Of a DNA stretch of 64,000 bases, positions 22,561 through 32,328 are shown piece by piece. The stretch is from Terfezia claveryi (lineage: Eukaryota > Ascomycota > Pezizomycetes > Pezizales > Pezizaceae): positions 62,001 to 126,000 of the forward strand of contig WHUX01000051.1 in assembly GCA_015179025.1 (NCBI GenBank). Direction: 5' to 3'. How positions within the stretch are numbered: position 1 is the first letter of the stretch; every line of letters begins with the position of its first letter. The position numbers and the translations under genes are program-made. Below the pieces are notes generated by a model. It saw nothing but the letters and a program-made list of their open reading frames with translations. It was not told the DNA's origin and did not search any database.

Positions 22561-23828
22561 GGTTGTTGTACTTGTATGGTCAATAGAGTGATTGTTGAGG
22601 TGGTATGAACTAGATGGTTATGTTGGCTGGGTAGCGTTGTGCTGTGAGATATGTATTGCCGTCAGTGAAAGTATACGTAGCTATATTTTCGTGCCTAACC
22701 CAGACACGAGGCAGCACACCAGGTAGATAGATACCTATAACCCGCTGCTAAGCCGTGAGCCACAAGCACCAACTTCAATTCGGGGAGCGATTGAGTCCCG
22801 TTCGTGTAGACTACGTTCGTGTTTGTATAGTCTCGTGCCTATGTTTGTATTTCCGTCCAAATGTTCGTCTGTTAATCTGGCTGGTTTGTCTGTGACAGAT
22901 GTTCGTGATAGTTGAATAGAAAACGACGTGACTACAACCACAACCACGCAATTGAGGTCTCGAGTTAGCTGACCAATTTCAAAACCAGCGAGCAGCAGTC
23001 AAATCAAAATGAGCCCTGTTCCTTGTCCTATGGCTGTATGAAAATGCAACTCGAAGTCAATTTGTTAGGCTCCAGGTGGCTGTAGATTCGCCGCCGTGAG
23101 TCACCCCCTGCCAAATACCCCTCCTCCCTGCAAATTGTGAAATATGACGGGACGCGGACGTCCGAAGGGATGTCCAGTGCACACCAATCAACACTGTTCT
23201 GAGGGAAAAGAGGAAACAATCTCACCAATCAAATACACGACTCTATATACAACAACACACAGACTTCACACGCATGCTCCGAAAAGAACAAGAACGAAGA
23301 CAAGGTATCCGGGTATACGCTCGCTCTCAAACAATTGCGAAAAGAAAGAAGACGTGACAGTAAGGACCAAGAGTTGGTTGTTCGTGCTGCTGCAGGGGGC
23401 GGGATGGGGGGCGAAGGACGCGTTGGGCACGTGGCGGGATCGCGCGTTTGGGCTAATGGGGAGATCGTGTGGGGGCCCTCGGCCCCGAAGAGACTTTTGC
23501 AACAGGGCCCCGAGTCCGAATCCCGGCTGCTTGCAAGCTTGTAGGTACAGTATATCCGTAGGTCTACGAGGGGTTGTGCAACCAGACTACCCACATGTAT
23601 TGGCTGGCATGAAGATGCGTAGGCTTCTGATCTCTAGATCTGACGGACTCGGAAGTGATGATTCTTGCTAATGGCAAGTTGAGGCTCGCGCCGGCGTCAG
23701 GCAATTGCAAGTACCTAAATTCTAGATCCGATATCCCGTATATCGCAATCCAGTTCATCCAGTTCTCAAGGGAAAAGGAAACAAATGCATCGATTTGAAT
23801 CACGTGCTGCCACACATCCGAATGGGAC
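22561..23828. other. DNMT5 upstream region
   Basis: About 1.27 kb without a supported gene. It should include the DNMT5 promoter. A decayed copy of the TAGTCTGGTT family (reverse orientation) is at 23564-23589, and a TAGTCTCGTGCC string is near 22829. The longer frames here (for example 23144-23671) are compositionally random and lack family similarity. Confidence 0.5.
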
Positions 23829-23985
23829 TGTTGTAAATCTACAGGGAGAATGAGTGCAGCGGAAGATTGTATTACTTGTCTTTCTTATATTGATCGATAT
23901 AGACAGGACTTTTGAGTGGTTTAAATAAAACCACTGAGCAAGAGACTGCGCAGCAATAGTAGACACAGACAGCGATAGCAGACAA
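23829..23985 (-). repeat. Truncated 3' LTR of the copia element
   Basis: 157 bp match the corresponding end of the 5' LTR, with small indels, then similarity stops abruptly after GATAGCAGACAA where RT-derived sequence begins. The inner part of this LTR was lost together with the end of pol. Confidence 0.8.
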
Positions 23986-25132
23986 CTCTTCAGCTCTGGC
24001 CCGACTATAACAAAACAGTAAGATATCGTCTACATAAAGAATAAGATAGAGCTGATAAGCTGGAAGAATATATAGGTCTGAAGACTTTGTAAATCCTAAA
24101 GTACCAAGATATTCATCAATATCTTCATACCAAGCTAGTAAATCAGAACATAGATGATCGGTAGCCCCAGAATCCACAAATCATCGATTTGACTTGGATA
24201 AAGAATTAACATCAGAAATAAGAGCTCGCTTCAAATGCTCTTGATATTCTTGAATGGTATAAGTCCCATGTATTTCTCTTAGGCCTGAGCCCTTTCCCTT
24301 CCTTAGCTTCATTGCTTTCTCCTTGAGAAAACAGTTCCGTTGTTGACGGCCGGGCTTCGCACAGTACCAGCAGATATCCTTGCTATCTCGAGTTTTTCCT
24401 GATCCTGAACAAAATCTCTTATTATTAAACTTTTTTCCCGGCAAACAACCCTCGAGTAACTGTACTACCTCCAGCGCCACCTGTTGGATTTGAAGCGATA
24501 GTGCGTCAGGTTGGTTAAAGATAATTTCCTTAACAACATGGTATGCTGGCGGTAGGGCTGTAAGAAGCTTGGTAATAACACTCATCCCGATACCTGGTTT
24601 CAAGGTCGAATCTTTTACAAACGACTTGGGTAGCAATAGCCAAAATGTTGGGAGTTCATGACATGGTCCTAGATGCAAATGGGAATTGTTCTTGTTCACC
24701 CTATTTCTGTAATAGCAAATGACTTTGGTGGACATACGGGCTTAAATATACATAAGTATACTTAGAGAGGATGCGACTGATATAGAGCTTGTTCGCTCGC
24801 TTGATGTATCTCTTCATTTCGTCGTCTTTAGGATCGTTTGGAGGCTTCTCGGAACCTAAAACAATATTCCAGCAATTCATTATACCTAACAGCGTTTGAC
24901 CAAGCAGCAAAGTTTTCATGCGTGAGTCTCTCGGAACCGAGTTCGGATAGCGATGGATTTGACATTTTTCTGAGTAGGTTGAGGGATAGCACGTTGGAGA
25001 GGAGAGTAGAGAGCAGAGCCAAGGCTGATAATGGAATAAGCTTCCCGAGATAGGGGAGTCGTGCCGGAAGTGATAGTAGGAGAGCTTGCGGTGGTAGAGA
25101 GCTTGCGGTGGTAGAGAGCTTGCGATGGTCAA
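23872..25132 (-). pseudogene. Broken copia gag-pol remnant
   Basis: Gag sequence occupies about 25050-24181 in at least two frames: a HENFAAWSNAVRYN-like start near 24900 and an LPPAYHVVKE region later. A zinc-knuckle-like CWYCAKPGRQQRNC lacks the usual histidine (CCHC). A stop and frame change separate gag from 24177-23872, which starts MDSGATDHLCSD (aspartic protease active site) and within 45 residues reads YVDDILLF (reverse transcriptase). The intervening integrase and N-terminal RT are missing. The frame then runs on into LTR sequence. Confidence 0.8.
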
Positions 25133-25142
25133 GTGCTAACCG

Positions 25143-25154
25143 GGGCTCATTACC
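25143..25154 (-). other. Primer-binding site, half-tRNA iMet type
   Basis: Directly inside the 5' LTR the plus strand reads GGGCTCATTACC. The anticodon arm of fungal initiator tRNA-Met reads GGGCTCATAACC, so the element's PBS would pair with an internal tRNA segment with one mismatch. Priming from the iMet anticodon region is an established copia feature; its use here is inferred from position and match. Confidence 0.6.
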
Positions 25155-25473
25155 TGTTGTAAATCTACAGGGAGAATGAGTGCAGCGGAAGATTGTATTA
25201 CTTGTCTTATATTGATCGATATAGACAGGACTTTTGAGTAATTTAAATAAACCCACTGAGCAAGAGACTGCGACAGCAATGTAGACAGCAGACAGCGATA
25301 GCAGACAATAGCGACAACAGACAATAGCGACAGCAGACATAGCGACAGCAGACAAAGAATAGCTGTGAACAAAGAAAGCGTGCAGAACAAAGTAAGGTAT
25401 GCAGAACAAAGGATAACAAAGAACGAAGCATTGAACAATCAAGTTGATCGAACATTAGCAACATATTCCAACA
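25155..25473 (-). repeat. 5' LTR of the copia element
   Basis: 319 bp, read on the minus strand from TGTTGGAATATG to GATTTACAACA, with short inverted ends TGTT/AACA. It contains short tandem GACAGCAGACAATAGC-like repeats (about 25265-25345). The sequence from 25155 to about 25310 matches 23829-23985 with few differences, identifying the partner LTR. Confidence 0.85.
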
Positions 25474-25642
25474 GGGACAACTGCAGTACCTATAGATCAA
25501 CCCCAGTCGTCACAAACCCATAAACAACACCTCCATGATTGCTGTCACCCATATCCTTCATCGCCAATAGACATGACCCATTCCTGCACTTAGTGATTCC
25601 TTTTTTGCTTCAACAACAAAAATATACCTATTCTTTCTAACC

Positions 25643-26070
25643 TCAAATACTGTACATCAATGACGACAAACTCTTCATTTTCACCTCTCTCGCCTGCCTC
25701 AGACACGACTTGATTTTCTCGGAATAATTGTACTGTATCGCGACCAGTTCGTTCAATAAACTCGTCAATAGTCGGATGATGATAAATAAGGCCAAGTCAT
25801 TGGTATTCGGCTCTGTAAGGGTCTCCTGACCTTCCACCCTGGGACACCACACAACCCCACTGTACACTTCATCCTTGATTTTCATGATAACGTCTGGATC
25901 CTGCTTATATCCCGCAAACGCCAACATATCCTGGACTGTTATCGCGGTCGAAAGGAGACGTTTTATGGTGGTCCCTATCCTCTCCTCCACAACTTCTCGG
26001 GTGCAGTCTCAATATGAGATCTCCACGGAAACTTTCTCTTCTTCTGGTGCTGCTCGTCACCCATCGTAAA
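25643..26070 (-). pseudogene. Unrecognised frameshifted coding-like segment
   Basis: On the minus strand, a frame starting at about 26065 reads MGDEQHQKKRKFPWRSHIET and then ends. In a second frame, coding-like sequence continues as REVVEERIGTTIKRLLSTAI and runs to a stop at 25643, ending in a lysine-rich helix. The two pieces overlap near 25990-26010, which suggests a single-base frameshift or an undetected intron. I do not recognise the protein. Its position next to the copia copy makes a transposon origin possible. Confidence 0.25.
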
Positions 26071-26244
26071 ACTGCTAACCGATCAGTATCCCAACACAAG
26101 AATTCAACCTTCACATACCTAACTAATCCTTATCTGATTCTTCAACTGGAGCGAAACCGGGTGGGCGACAGCCACACCTTATGTACTATGTAGTGCCGTA
26201 TACAGTATACTCTCGCACATCACTCAAGTGTGTGGGTGGTGATA

Positions 26245-26916
26245 CAGCCAAACCTTGCTATACCGGAATACTCTTAAGCCCCGCCACCAAACTAAGCACC
26301 TTTCACCTAAATCACCCTTGCTATAACGGATTTTGCTTATACTGGACCGGACAGCGGAATACAGAGAAGTTACTACTATCTACATATATTTTGCCCTTGC
26401 AATAACGGATCCTTAAGTAAATACTGCTCTAGAACCAGGGTATTGAGATGTTCACTGCTTTTTCTTCCATAAATCACCTGCTGTAAGATCAACTTCAAGC
26501 CATTTCTTACTATCACATAAGATGTGTGACAACGTTTGATATTGCTACAGCTCGACCCTGCTTTATATTATTAGTATCTTCACCAACATAGATCTACCAG
26601 TCTTCATACCTCGGAGTTAAAGACATGTTTTCCAAATTCACTCAATTTCTCCTTCGCGTGCTTGGGATCTTGTCGCTTTTTACATATCTGGTGCTTCTCT
26701 AATATGGTGAGAGCTCGGTGCTTTGACTTCCTGCATTCAACATGTTTGCTGATGAATCTTGAGCTTAATGTTCAAACACACGGAGGTTGAACAATTTTCC
26801 TTCTTTAGTAACTTTTGTCTTGTGCCACATACCCTTGTATTATTTTATACCGGAACCTTGCTATACCGGACAGAAAAGGCCGGATTTTGGTCGTCCGGTA
26901 TAGCAAGGTTTGACTG
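26245..26916. mobile_element. 672-bp pogo/Tc1-like MITE
   Basis: The left end CAGCCAAACCTTGCTATACC and the right end GGTATAGCAAGGTTTGACTG are inverted repeats with one mismatch, flanked by TA (26243-26244 and 26917-26918). The interior is non-coding and holds further copies of TTGCTATAMCGGA, including a hairpin (ACCTTGCTATACCGGAC...GTCCGGTATAGCAAGGT, 26859-26910). This is the longest member of the family also found at 746-1035 and 2320-2448. The right end abuts the aldo-keto reductase remnant. Confidence 0.75.
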
Positions 26917-26934
26917 TACATCAAAAAGAAGGAG

Positions 26935-27330
26935 AGCAATGGTGGCAAGACCTTGGAAAATTTATGGAAGAAGAGGAGATTGGAGTATCCAATTTGTAGG
27001 TCGTCGGCTATCCTAAAGTATCGATAACTTCCTACTGACCACAACTCACAGTGACCATACATATCGAGCAGCTTTTGAGCTATGCAAAGTACAAGCCAGT
27101 CATACATAAACCAACTGGAGCTTTATCTGTGTACTCGCTGGCGCAATTTTTGCACCAAGCATCGCATGCTTCTGCAAGCATTCCTCCGCTGGCCCATGCA
27201 GGTCTTGATCAAGTGGAGTTTATAGAAAGGCTATGGCCCTATCTAATAATGACACAATATCTCGGTTCAAAGCAAATGAGGATGTATTCGAGTTTGAGTT
27301 GAATGATGTGAAGATAGCGGAGCTTGGAAA
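26935..27330 (+). pseudogene. Aldo-keto reductase pseudogene fragment
   Basis: Three pieces in the right order match the C-terminal half of aldo-keto reductases. First, 26939-26998 reads QWWQDLGKFMEEEEIGVSNL (family: W..le.L..eGkIR.IGVSN). A likely intron (GTAGGT at 26998 to CAG near 27049) leads to HIEQLLSYAKYKP. In another frame comes NQLELYLCTRWRNFCTKH, followed by LLQAF and QVLIKWSL. After an in-frame stop, NEDVFEFELNDVKIAEL matches the family's N..vFdFeL.d.d...L block. The catalytic Asp-Tyr-Lys-His half is absent. At least one frameshift and one stop are present. The break lies just where the MITE at 26245-26916 ends, so insertion may have removed the 5' half. Confidence 0.7.
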
Positions 27331-28094
27331 GAAGTTGGAGGCCCCTGTAACATCCATTGTAAATAGATTACTTCACGTTCTTTCTTTGATGTAACAATTG
27401 GTACCTCTTGCATAGCCAGATTGTGGATGTTCGCATGTACATATATACTCCTAAATTTGCTACCTGGTCCGAGGCATGTGATTACGCGCTGGCAACTAAG
27501 AGACCGCCAATAATAATTAAAAAAAAGTGGTCACATTTACCCCTCAGGGTTTGCGAGGGAATTCCAGAATCTCTTCATTGAGTGATCCGCAGGTCAAATA
27601 GTTTAAACTACAGCTAGCCGACCTCATGAAAATTCATGAAAGATTACCTACAAAGAGTTGATAGTGAGCTACAGTTTGATAGTGCTAGTGGATGTTATAA
27701 CCAAGAATATGTAACAAGGGTAATCTACTCAGATCTAACGTTTATCGATTTGCATTTGCTTCTGGGAAAGTGTAGATACCGGGGATACTCCGCTATACGG
27801 AATTGTAGTCTGGTTGGCACAAGCCCCTCCACAGCGGAATTGAGCCCTTGAAAGTTGATAGGAATCTATATTACGATGTACTTCAGTTTTACTATCCACT
27901 CTCTATATAATGCATCGAGTTTGTGAATTTACTCTAGTAATTGATGTTATGTGTTAAGACGCAGTACAGCTTAAAGGGGGTTTAGACAATCCCTTGGACA
28001 ATGTTTCTCTATATTACAGACAATAAACACTCGAGTATAAGTTGTGATATATATTAGTATAGGGAGATGAGATGCGTCACTCTTTCAAATTTCA
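27331..28094. other. Spacer with a 29-bp TAGTCT insertion
   Basis: No gene is supported. The only recognisable item is the 27806-27834 mini-insertion. The last part is the 3' side of COA6. Confidence 0.5.
27806..27834 (+). mobile_element. 29-bp TAGTCT mini-insertion with direct repeats
   Basis: The unit starts TAGTCTGGTTGGCACAAGCC and ends CCTCCACAG. It is flanked by CGGAATTG at 27798-27805 and 27835-27842 (8 identical bases; a ninth position differs A/G). The same 3' end, CCTCCACAG, occurs in the reverse-orientation copy at 2287-2315. Confidence 0.65.
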
Positions 28095-28493
28095 TCAGGC
28101 TTTTGGCGGTGGTAATGGGACATCCATTTTAACAGCACCCTCCTTCGCTAATCCCTTTAGCATCTGCTCCTTCTTGTATTCCATAACTCTTCGCTTCTTG
28201 AAATAGTCCACCTATGAAGTATCAGTATAGCCTATCAGAAACCGTGCTACTCAGAAATTACATACCCAGCTAGCAACACATTTTTTTCGGAATTCGACAT
28301 CTTCCTTCCCGCATTTCTCTGTCACTAGATCTTTGTCCTTCATCGAGTCTATTATGCTATTTGCATCTAAACACTTGAATAATGCATCCCGAGCTTCCCA
28401 GCACCGTACTCGCTCGCTTCGGTTCGGTGCTATACCATCTGCTGAGGTCGGCTTGGCCGCGGTGGTATCGTCGTCGGAGGAGAACCAGCCCAT
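28095..28493 (-). CDS. COA6: Cytochrome c oxidase assembly factor 6 (Coa6)
   Basis: Model: exons 28493-28266 and 28211-28095, 114 residues. Coa6 is a small intermembrane-space protein needed for copper delivery to Cox2 in complex IV assembly. The core shows the family's asymmetric cysteine pairs: CWEARDALFKC (CX9C) and CGKEDVEFRKKC (CX10C), followed by ASW. Splicing a 54-bp intron joins ASW to VDYFKKRRVMEYKKEQ, restoring the conserved SW..YF sequence. The start MGWFSSDD is followed by a short disordered stretch. Without splicing the protein would end prematurely at CNF. HIS5 is divergent 302 bp away, so the two may share a promoter region. Confidence 0.9.
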
Positions 28494-28795
28494 GGTTGCG
28501 GGTTGCGGGTTGCTGGATAGGCGACAGTTTTATTAGCGGACAGCAGGGCGACAGTAAGATGGCTTGCGCGCTTTGGTATTGCGGTATTTTCGTAGCTGGA
28601 TGAATTGTAGTTCGTGCAATGACGTCTAAGAAAAAGCTTAGCTTGCAGAGCTCGATTTTTTCACGTGATGATAAGAGAAAAGCTTGACTATTATTTGCCC
28701 CTCTAATCTAATTCACCTGGCACAATTTTATTATTCAACTCTCCCAACTCATTCGTTAGCCTTAATTCGTTCAATTAGTATTGCATACTCTAGGT

Positions 28796-30150
28796 ATGGC
28801 ATCTCGGCCTTTCAACATTCAAATCTGTGCTCGTCCGAACATACTGAAGCTAGTTCCTTACCGTTGTGCGAGAGAGTGAGAGAGCTTCAATCCCTTCCCC
28901 CGGCAAAGAGGCGTTGCCAGCTAACTCAATGGCATTGAGCTACTTGAAGTGACTATAAGGACGATGGTACCAATATCCTTCTCGACGCAAACGAGAATAG
29001 CTACGGGCCCAGTCTGCCATTGAATGGAGATGGAAAGCTAGACGGAGTTGTGTTCGACTTGGGATTGAGCAACCTCAACCGATATCCAGACCCGTGAGTA
29101 CTGTTCCTTTCTAGAGGTTCGTTCTCAAGCTAATTACAATTAACTGTTTATAGCCACCAAATCGACCTCAAAAAGCTTTTTTGCAACCTTCGAAACCGCT
29201 CTGACTCAGAATTCCCACCACTGACCCCTGCCAACCTTTTTGTCGGTGTTGGCTCTGATGAGTGCATTGATGCCCTGCTGCGATGCTTTTGTGTTCCTGG
29301 GAAGTCCAAGATTTTAACATGCCCTCCTACTTATGGCATGTACACTGTTTCTGCACACATAAATGATCTCACAGTCGTTCCAGTACCTCTTGACCTTACC
29401 CCCGGAGCCTGCTTCCCCCTGCGTCCCGATGCTATCAATGAAGCTTTATCTGCCGATCCAGACATCAAAATTGTTTACATTTGTTCTCCCGGAAACCCCA
29501 CCGGTGCTCTTGTCCACCCAGAGCACATCAAAGCGGTTCTAGACCACCCAACATGGAACGGCGTCCTCGTCGTAGACGAAGCTTATGTCGATTTTGCCGC
29601 AGATGGCAGCAGCCTGGCCCCATGGGTTCCTGGATATTCCAACCTTGTCGTCATGCAGACTCTCAGCAAGGCCTTTGGGTTGGCAGGTATCCGGCTCGGG
29701 GTAGCTTTCGCAAGCCCAGAGGTTGCACAGCTTCTGAACAATCTCAAGGCTCCCTACAGTATCTCTTCTCCCACGTCTATCCTTGCTTCGACAGCGTTGA
29801 AGCCGGAAGGGCTTGCCGTTATGCAGAAGCACGTTTCCGCTATATTGGCACAACGGCAGAGACTCCTAGAGGAGCTATCAAAGATACCCGGCATTGGCAG
29901 GTTCCTAGGAGGTATTGATGCCAATTTCCTCCTTCTTGAAGTCCTGGATGCACCAAACGGAAAACCCGATAATGGCACTGCCTTGAAGCTGTATGAAGGA
30001 TTGGCTGAGACAAAGGGAGTTGTCGTCCGATTTAGGGGGAAGGAAGCTGGGTGCAATGGGTGCTTGAGGATCTCCATAGGCACGGAGACGGAGAACACGA
30101 CGTTGCTAGAGAAGATAAGGGAGTGCCTGGCATCGATCCACGCTGCGTAG
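28796..30150 (+). CDS. HIS5: Histidinol-phosphate aminotransferase
   Basis: Model: exons 28796-28875, 28950-29093 and 29154-30150, 406 residues. It is a PLP-dependent aminotransferase of histidine biosynthesis, converting imidazole-acetol phosphate to histidinol phosphate in the cytosol. The spliced N-terminus reads ARPNILKLVPYRCARDDY then DDGTNILLDANENSYGP, and YPDPHQ spans intron 2. Class I/II aminotransferase landmarks are YICSPGNPTGA, VVDEAYVDFA and the PLP lysine in QTLSKAFGLAGIRLG. The C-terminus carries the substrate-binding arginine region around RISIGTE. Starting at 29338 would omit a third of the enzyme. Confidence 0.93.
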
Positions 30151-30379
30151 ATTGGGTTCATGCAAAACCGTAATCGATTTTCTTTCCTTTTTTTTGCATC
30201 TTTTTGGATTCACAGCTTATAGAAGTAGTAGATATCAATACCCAATATAAATATCGGCACCTACTTTGAATCAAGGAGGAAGACGCCAATCGAAAAGGCC
30301 GGAAAAGTTACCCATGGTCAGGCAAACACCCTCTCACATCCTTAGGACGTAATGCCTAACTCCCAGCCCCTTAAGACAC

Positions 30380-30938
30380 TCACTTCCCCAACCTCAATAA
30401 CAACACCAATAAGGAAACATATGCACATAAACTCAACACTGTCACTACACAAACCACATTCCCACTAGTTCTGAACCTTCGCTTCCCAGACCTCCTTTCC
30501 GCCTCTCCGCTCACTTCTTCCTTCTCTACCTCCACAAAAAATTGCTGATTCCCTTCCCTTCGCCTCAGTACACTCACCGCAAACACACACATCCCAAACC
30601 CAGCATATAGCGCCCCGATGCTGTAGAATTCATGGGTAAAAATCTTGAGGACAAGGAGGGCAAAGCTGAATTGCGAGAGAGCCGTCCGGATGTATGCACC
30701 TTCGAAGGTACGCTGTAGTGCGCGGATTTCGACAAGTTCATCCTGGGTGAGATGGAGATCTGACTTGTGGGGAGAAGGGTTTCTGCTCTGGAGGGGTGGA
30801 GGGGATTCCCGGGCCTGGTTGAGAGAGAAAGTTAGTATATGCGTCGAGATTGATGATGTAAAATGTAAGATACACATGAGGTAAGGGGCCAAGCGGGGAG
30901 GGTAGGGAAGGGGATATTCGTACTGTGAAAAGACCCAT
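30380..30938 (-). CDS. DUF202-domain membrane protein
   Basis: Model: a 5-codon first exon, 30938-30924 (MGLFT), and a second exon 30814-30380, 149 residues; the intron (109 bp) has GTACGA, an ATACTAAC branch point and CAG. The core LTQDELVEIRALQRTFEGAY followed by TALSQFSFALLVL is the DUF202 pattern. Three hydrophobic segments are visible: about residues 60-80, 85-105 and near the C-terminus. DUF202 proteins are small membrane proteins of unclear function, and the domain also occurs in vacuolar polyphosphate transporter complexes. An unspliced start at 30892 is possible but would prepend intron sequence. It converges on HIS5 (230 bp between stops). Confidence 0.65.
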
Positions 30939-32328
30939 GGTCAGGATGTATGGTAGTCCGTTTTGGATATATGGATATCAACTCAAATTTGGTATTTTGA
31001 CCAACCTCTCTGGAGTTTCTTTGTCGTGGGCGTATAAAGCTGTGATAAATGATTGAATAGACGCTGGCCAGATAGCTGTTGATTATGGTCACTCCCGTAA
31101 AAACAACCATGCACCCCCGAACCCTCGGGTAAGAAGTACAGATCCAACCAGACTACCCGCAGTACCAGACTATGTAACGCCCACAAGTGATACTTCTGAG
31201 CCGAGATAACTCAAGATGATCCCTAATATGTAACTGAATGATCGCGACCGAGATTAAATTCCGAACGTTTAGTTCCAAAGGAGCTTTGTGTTGGGGACTC
31301 GACCAAGACTAGATGTTGCTTGGAGGATATTGCCACGTGAGCAAGCCCCCCCCCGGATTCGAGGTGTGTACAAGGTTTCAAATTGATCATGGGGTTCTGA
31401 CTTAGCCGGAGAGAGAGATATATATTTATATACATTCTTACATTCTTATGAGTTTCTAGATCTTATCCTGCAGGGTTTGACAAGTTTGTTTGGTTTACAC
31501 TACTTATTTTAAGGACCAACGCCAAGCATTCTTCAATGTTTGTTTAGCATTTTCAGGTTGACTTTTGAAGTTTAATGCAGATCTGCCGTATAAATCATTT
31601 AACCCCCATGCCCTGGGTAAGCCCATTAATTGTCCTCATCAATACCTATCAATACCTATTATTCCTATTATTCTACTAATTGTGGCTAAATCATATAATG
31701 CCGACGCTTGCCCCAGTGTATAGAGGGAAGAAGGGCAAGAAGAGGAAGGTTGAGGAGGAAGCGGAAGATTGGGAGAGAGGTGGATAGGGATGAGGATGAG
31801 GAAGGGAAGCAAGAGCAGGGTGTTGGAGCAGACGGAGGAGAGAAGTTTGAGAAGATTCAGAGGAGGACTGTAGAGGGGAGGGGGAAGGGTAAAGCTGCGG
31901 CCAGGACGGGGGGTGGAAGGGAAGGAATGGGGGAGGGGCAAGAAGAGGGGAAGGAAGTAATTTTGGTTGGAGAGGCGAGATTTTTGAGTTTATTGCAGCA
32001 GCACCCCCTTTGCCTGGTATTTTCGCTCCCACGAGATGGATGATGGGTAGTAAAATAGACATGGAAACGTTTTTTATTTATTTATTTATTTTTTTTTTTT
32101 AAAATAAAAGTGATTGAATGATATGATATGTACGATGTACGATACCGTAGATAGTAACTCTTTTCCTCCTTCTTTCAATCGTGTGTAGCTTGAGGAAAGA
32201 TATGAAAAAAAAATTAAAAAAAATAAAAAATAAAAGAATTAGGTTAACCTCAACAATCGGGACGGATACCTTTTGCAGGTGGGAGTATCGATATAGGTTA
32301 ATTTCCGTATATATGATTATATTATTTT
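30939..32328. other. Spacer with purine-rich, low-complexity stretch
   Basis: The region between the DUF202 gene and COQ3 has no confident gene. From 31699 the plus strand is strongly A/G-rich (to about 31985) and short frames there (for example MPTLAPVYRGKKGKKRKV from 31699, then a stop) are Lys/Glu/Gly-rich. A small nuclear-protein gene cannot be excluded. The TAGTCTGGTT family leaves a trace at about 31141-31155. Poly-T/A tracts lie at 32075-32110 and 32205-32235. Confidence 0.4.

Larger units (their letters stand above)
23829..25473 (-). mobile_element. Internally deleted Ty1/copia LTR retrotransposon
   Basis: The element is read on the minus strand. It begins and ends with TGTT...AACA and is flanked by a perfect 5-bp duplication, GGGAC, at 23824-23828 and 25474-25478. 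The 5' LTR is complete (25155-25473); only the outer 157 bp of the 3' LTR remain. The interior keeps a broken gag, the protease signature DSGATDH and the reverse transcriptase signature YVDDILLF just beyond it, so most of pol (integrase and much of the RT) is gone. The total of 1.65 kb compares with about 5 kb for intact copia elements. It cannot be autonomous. Confidence 0.9.

Noticed and set aside
31699..31985. Lys/Glu-rich plus-strand protein
   Set aside because: A/G-rich sequence leaves several frames open; the only good start soon meets a stop and no splice pair rescues it convincingly.
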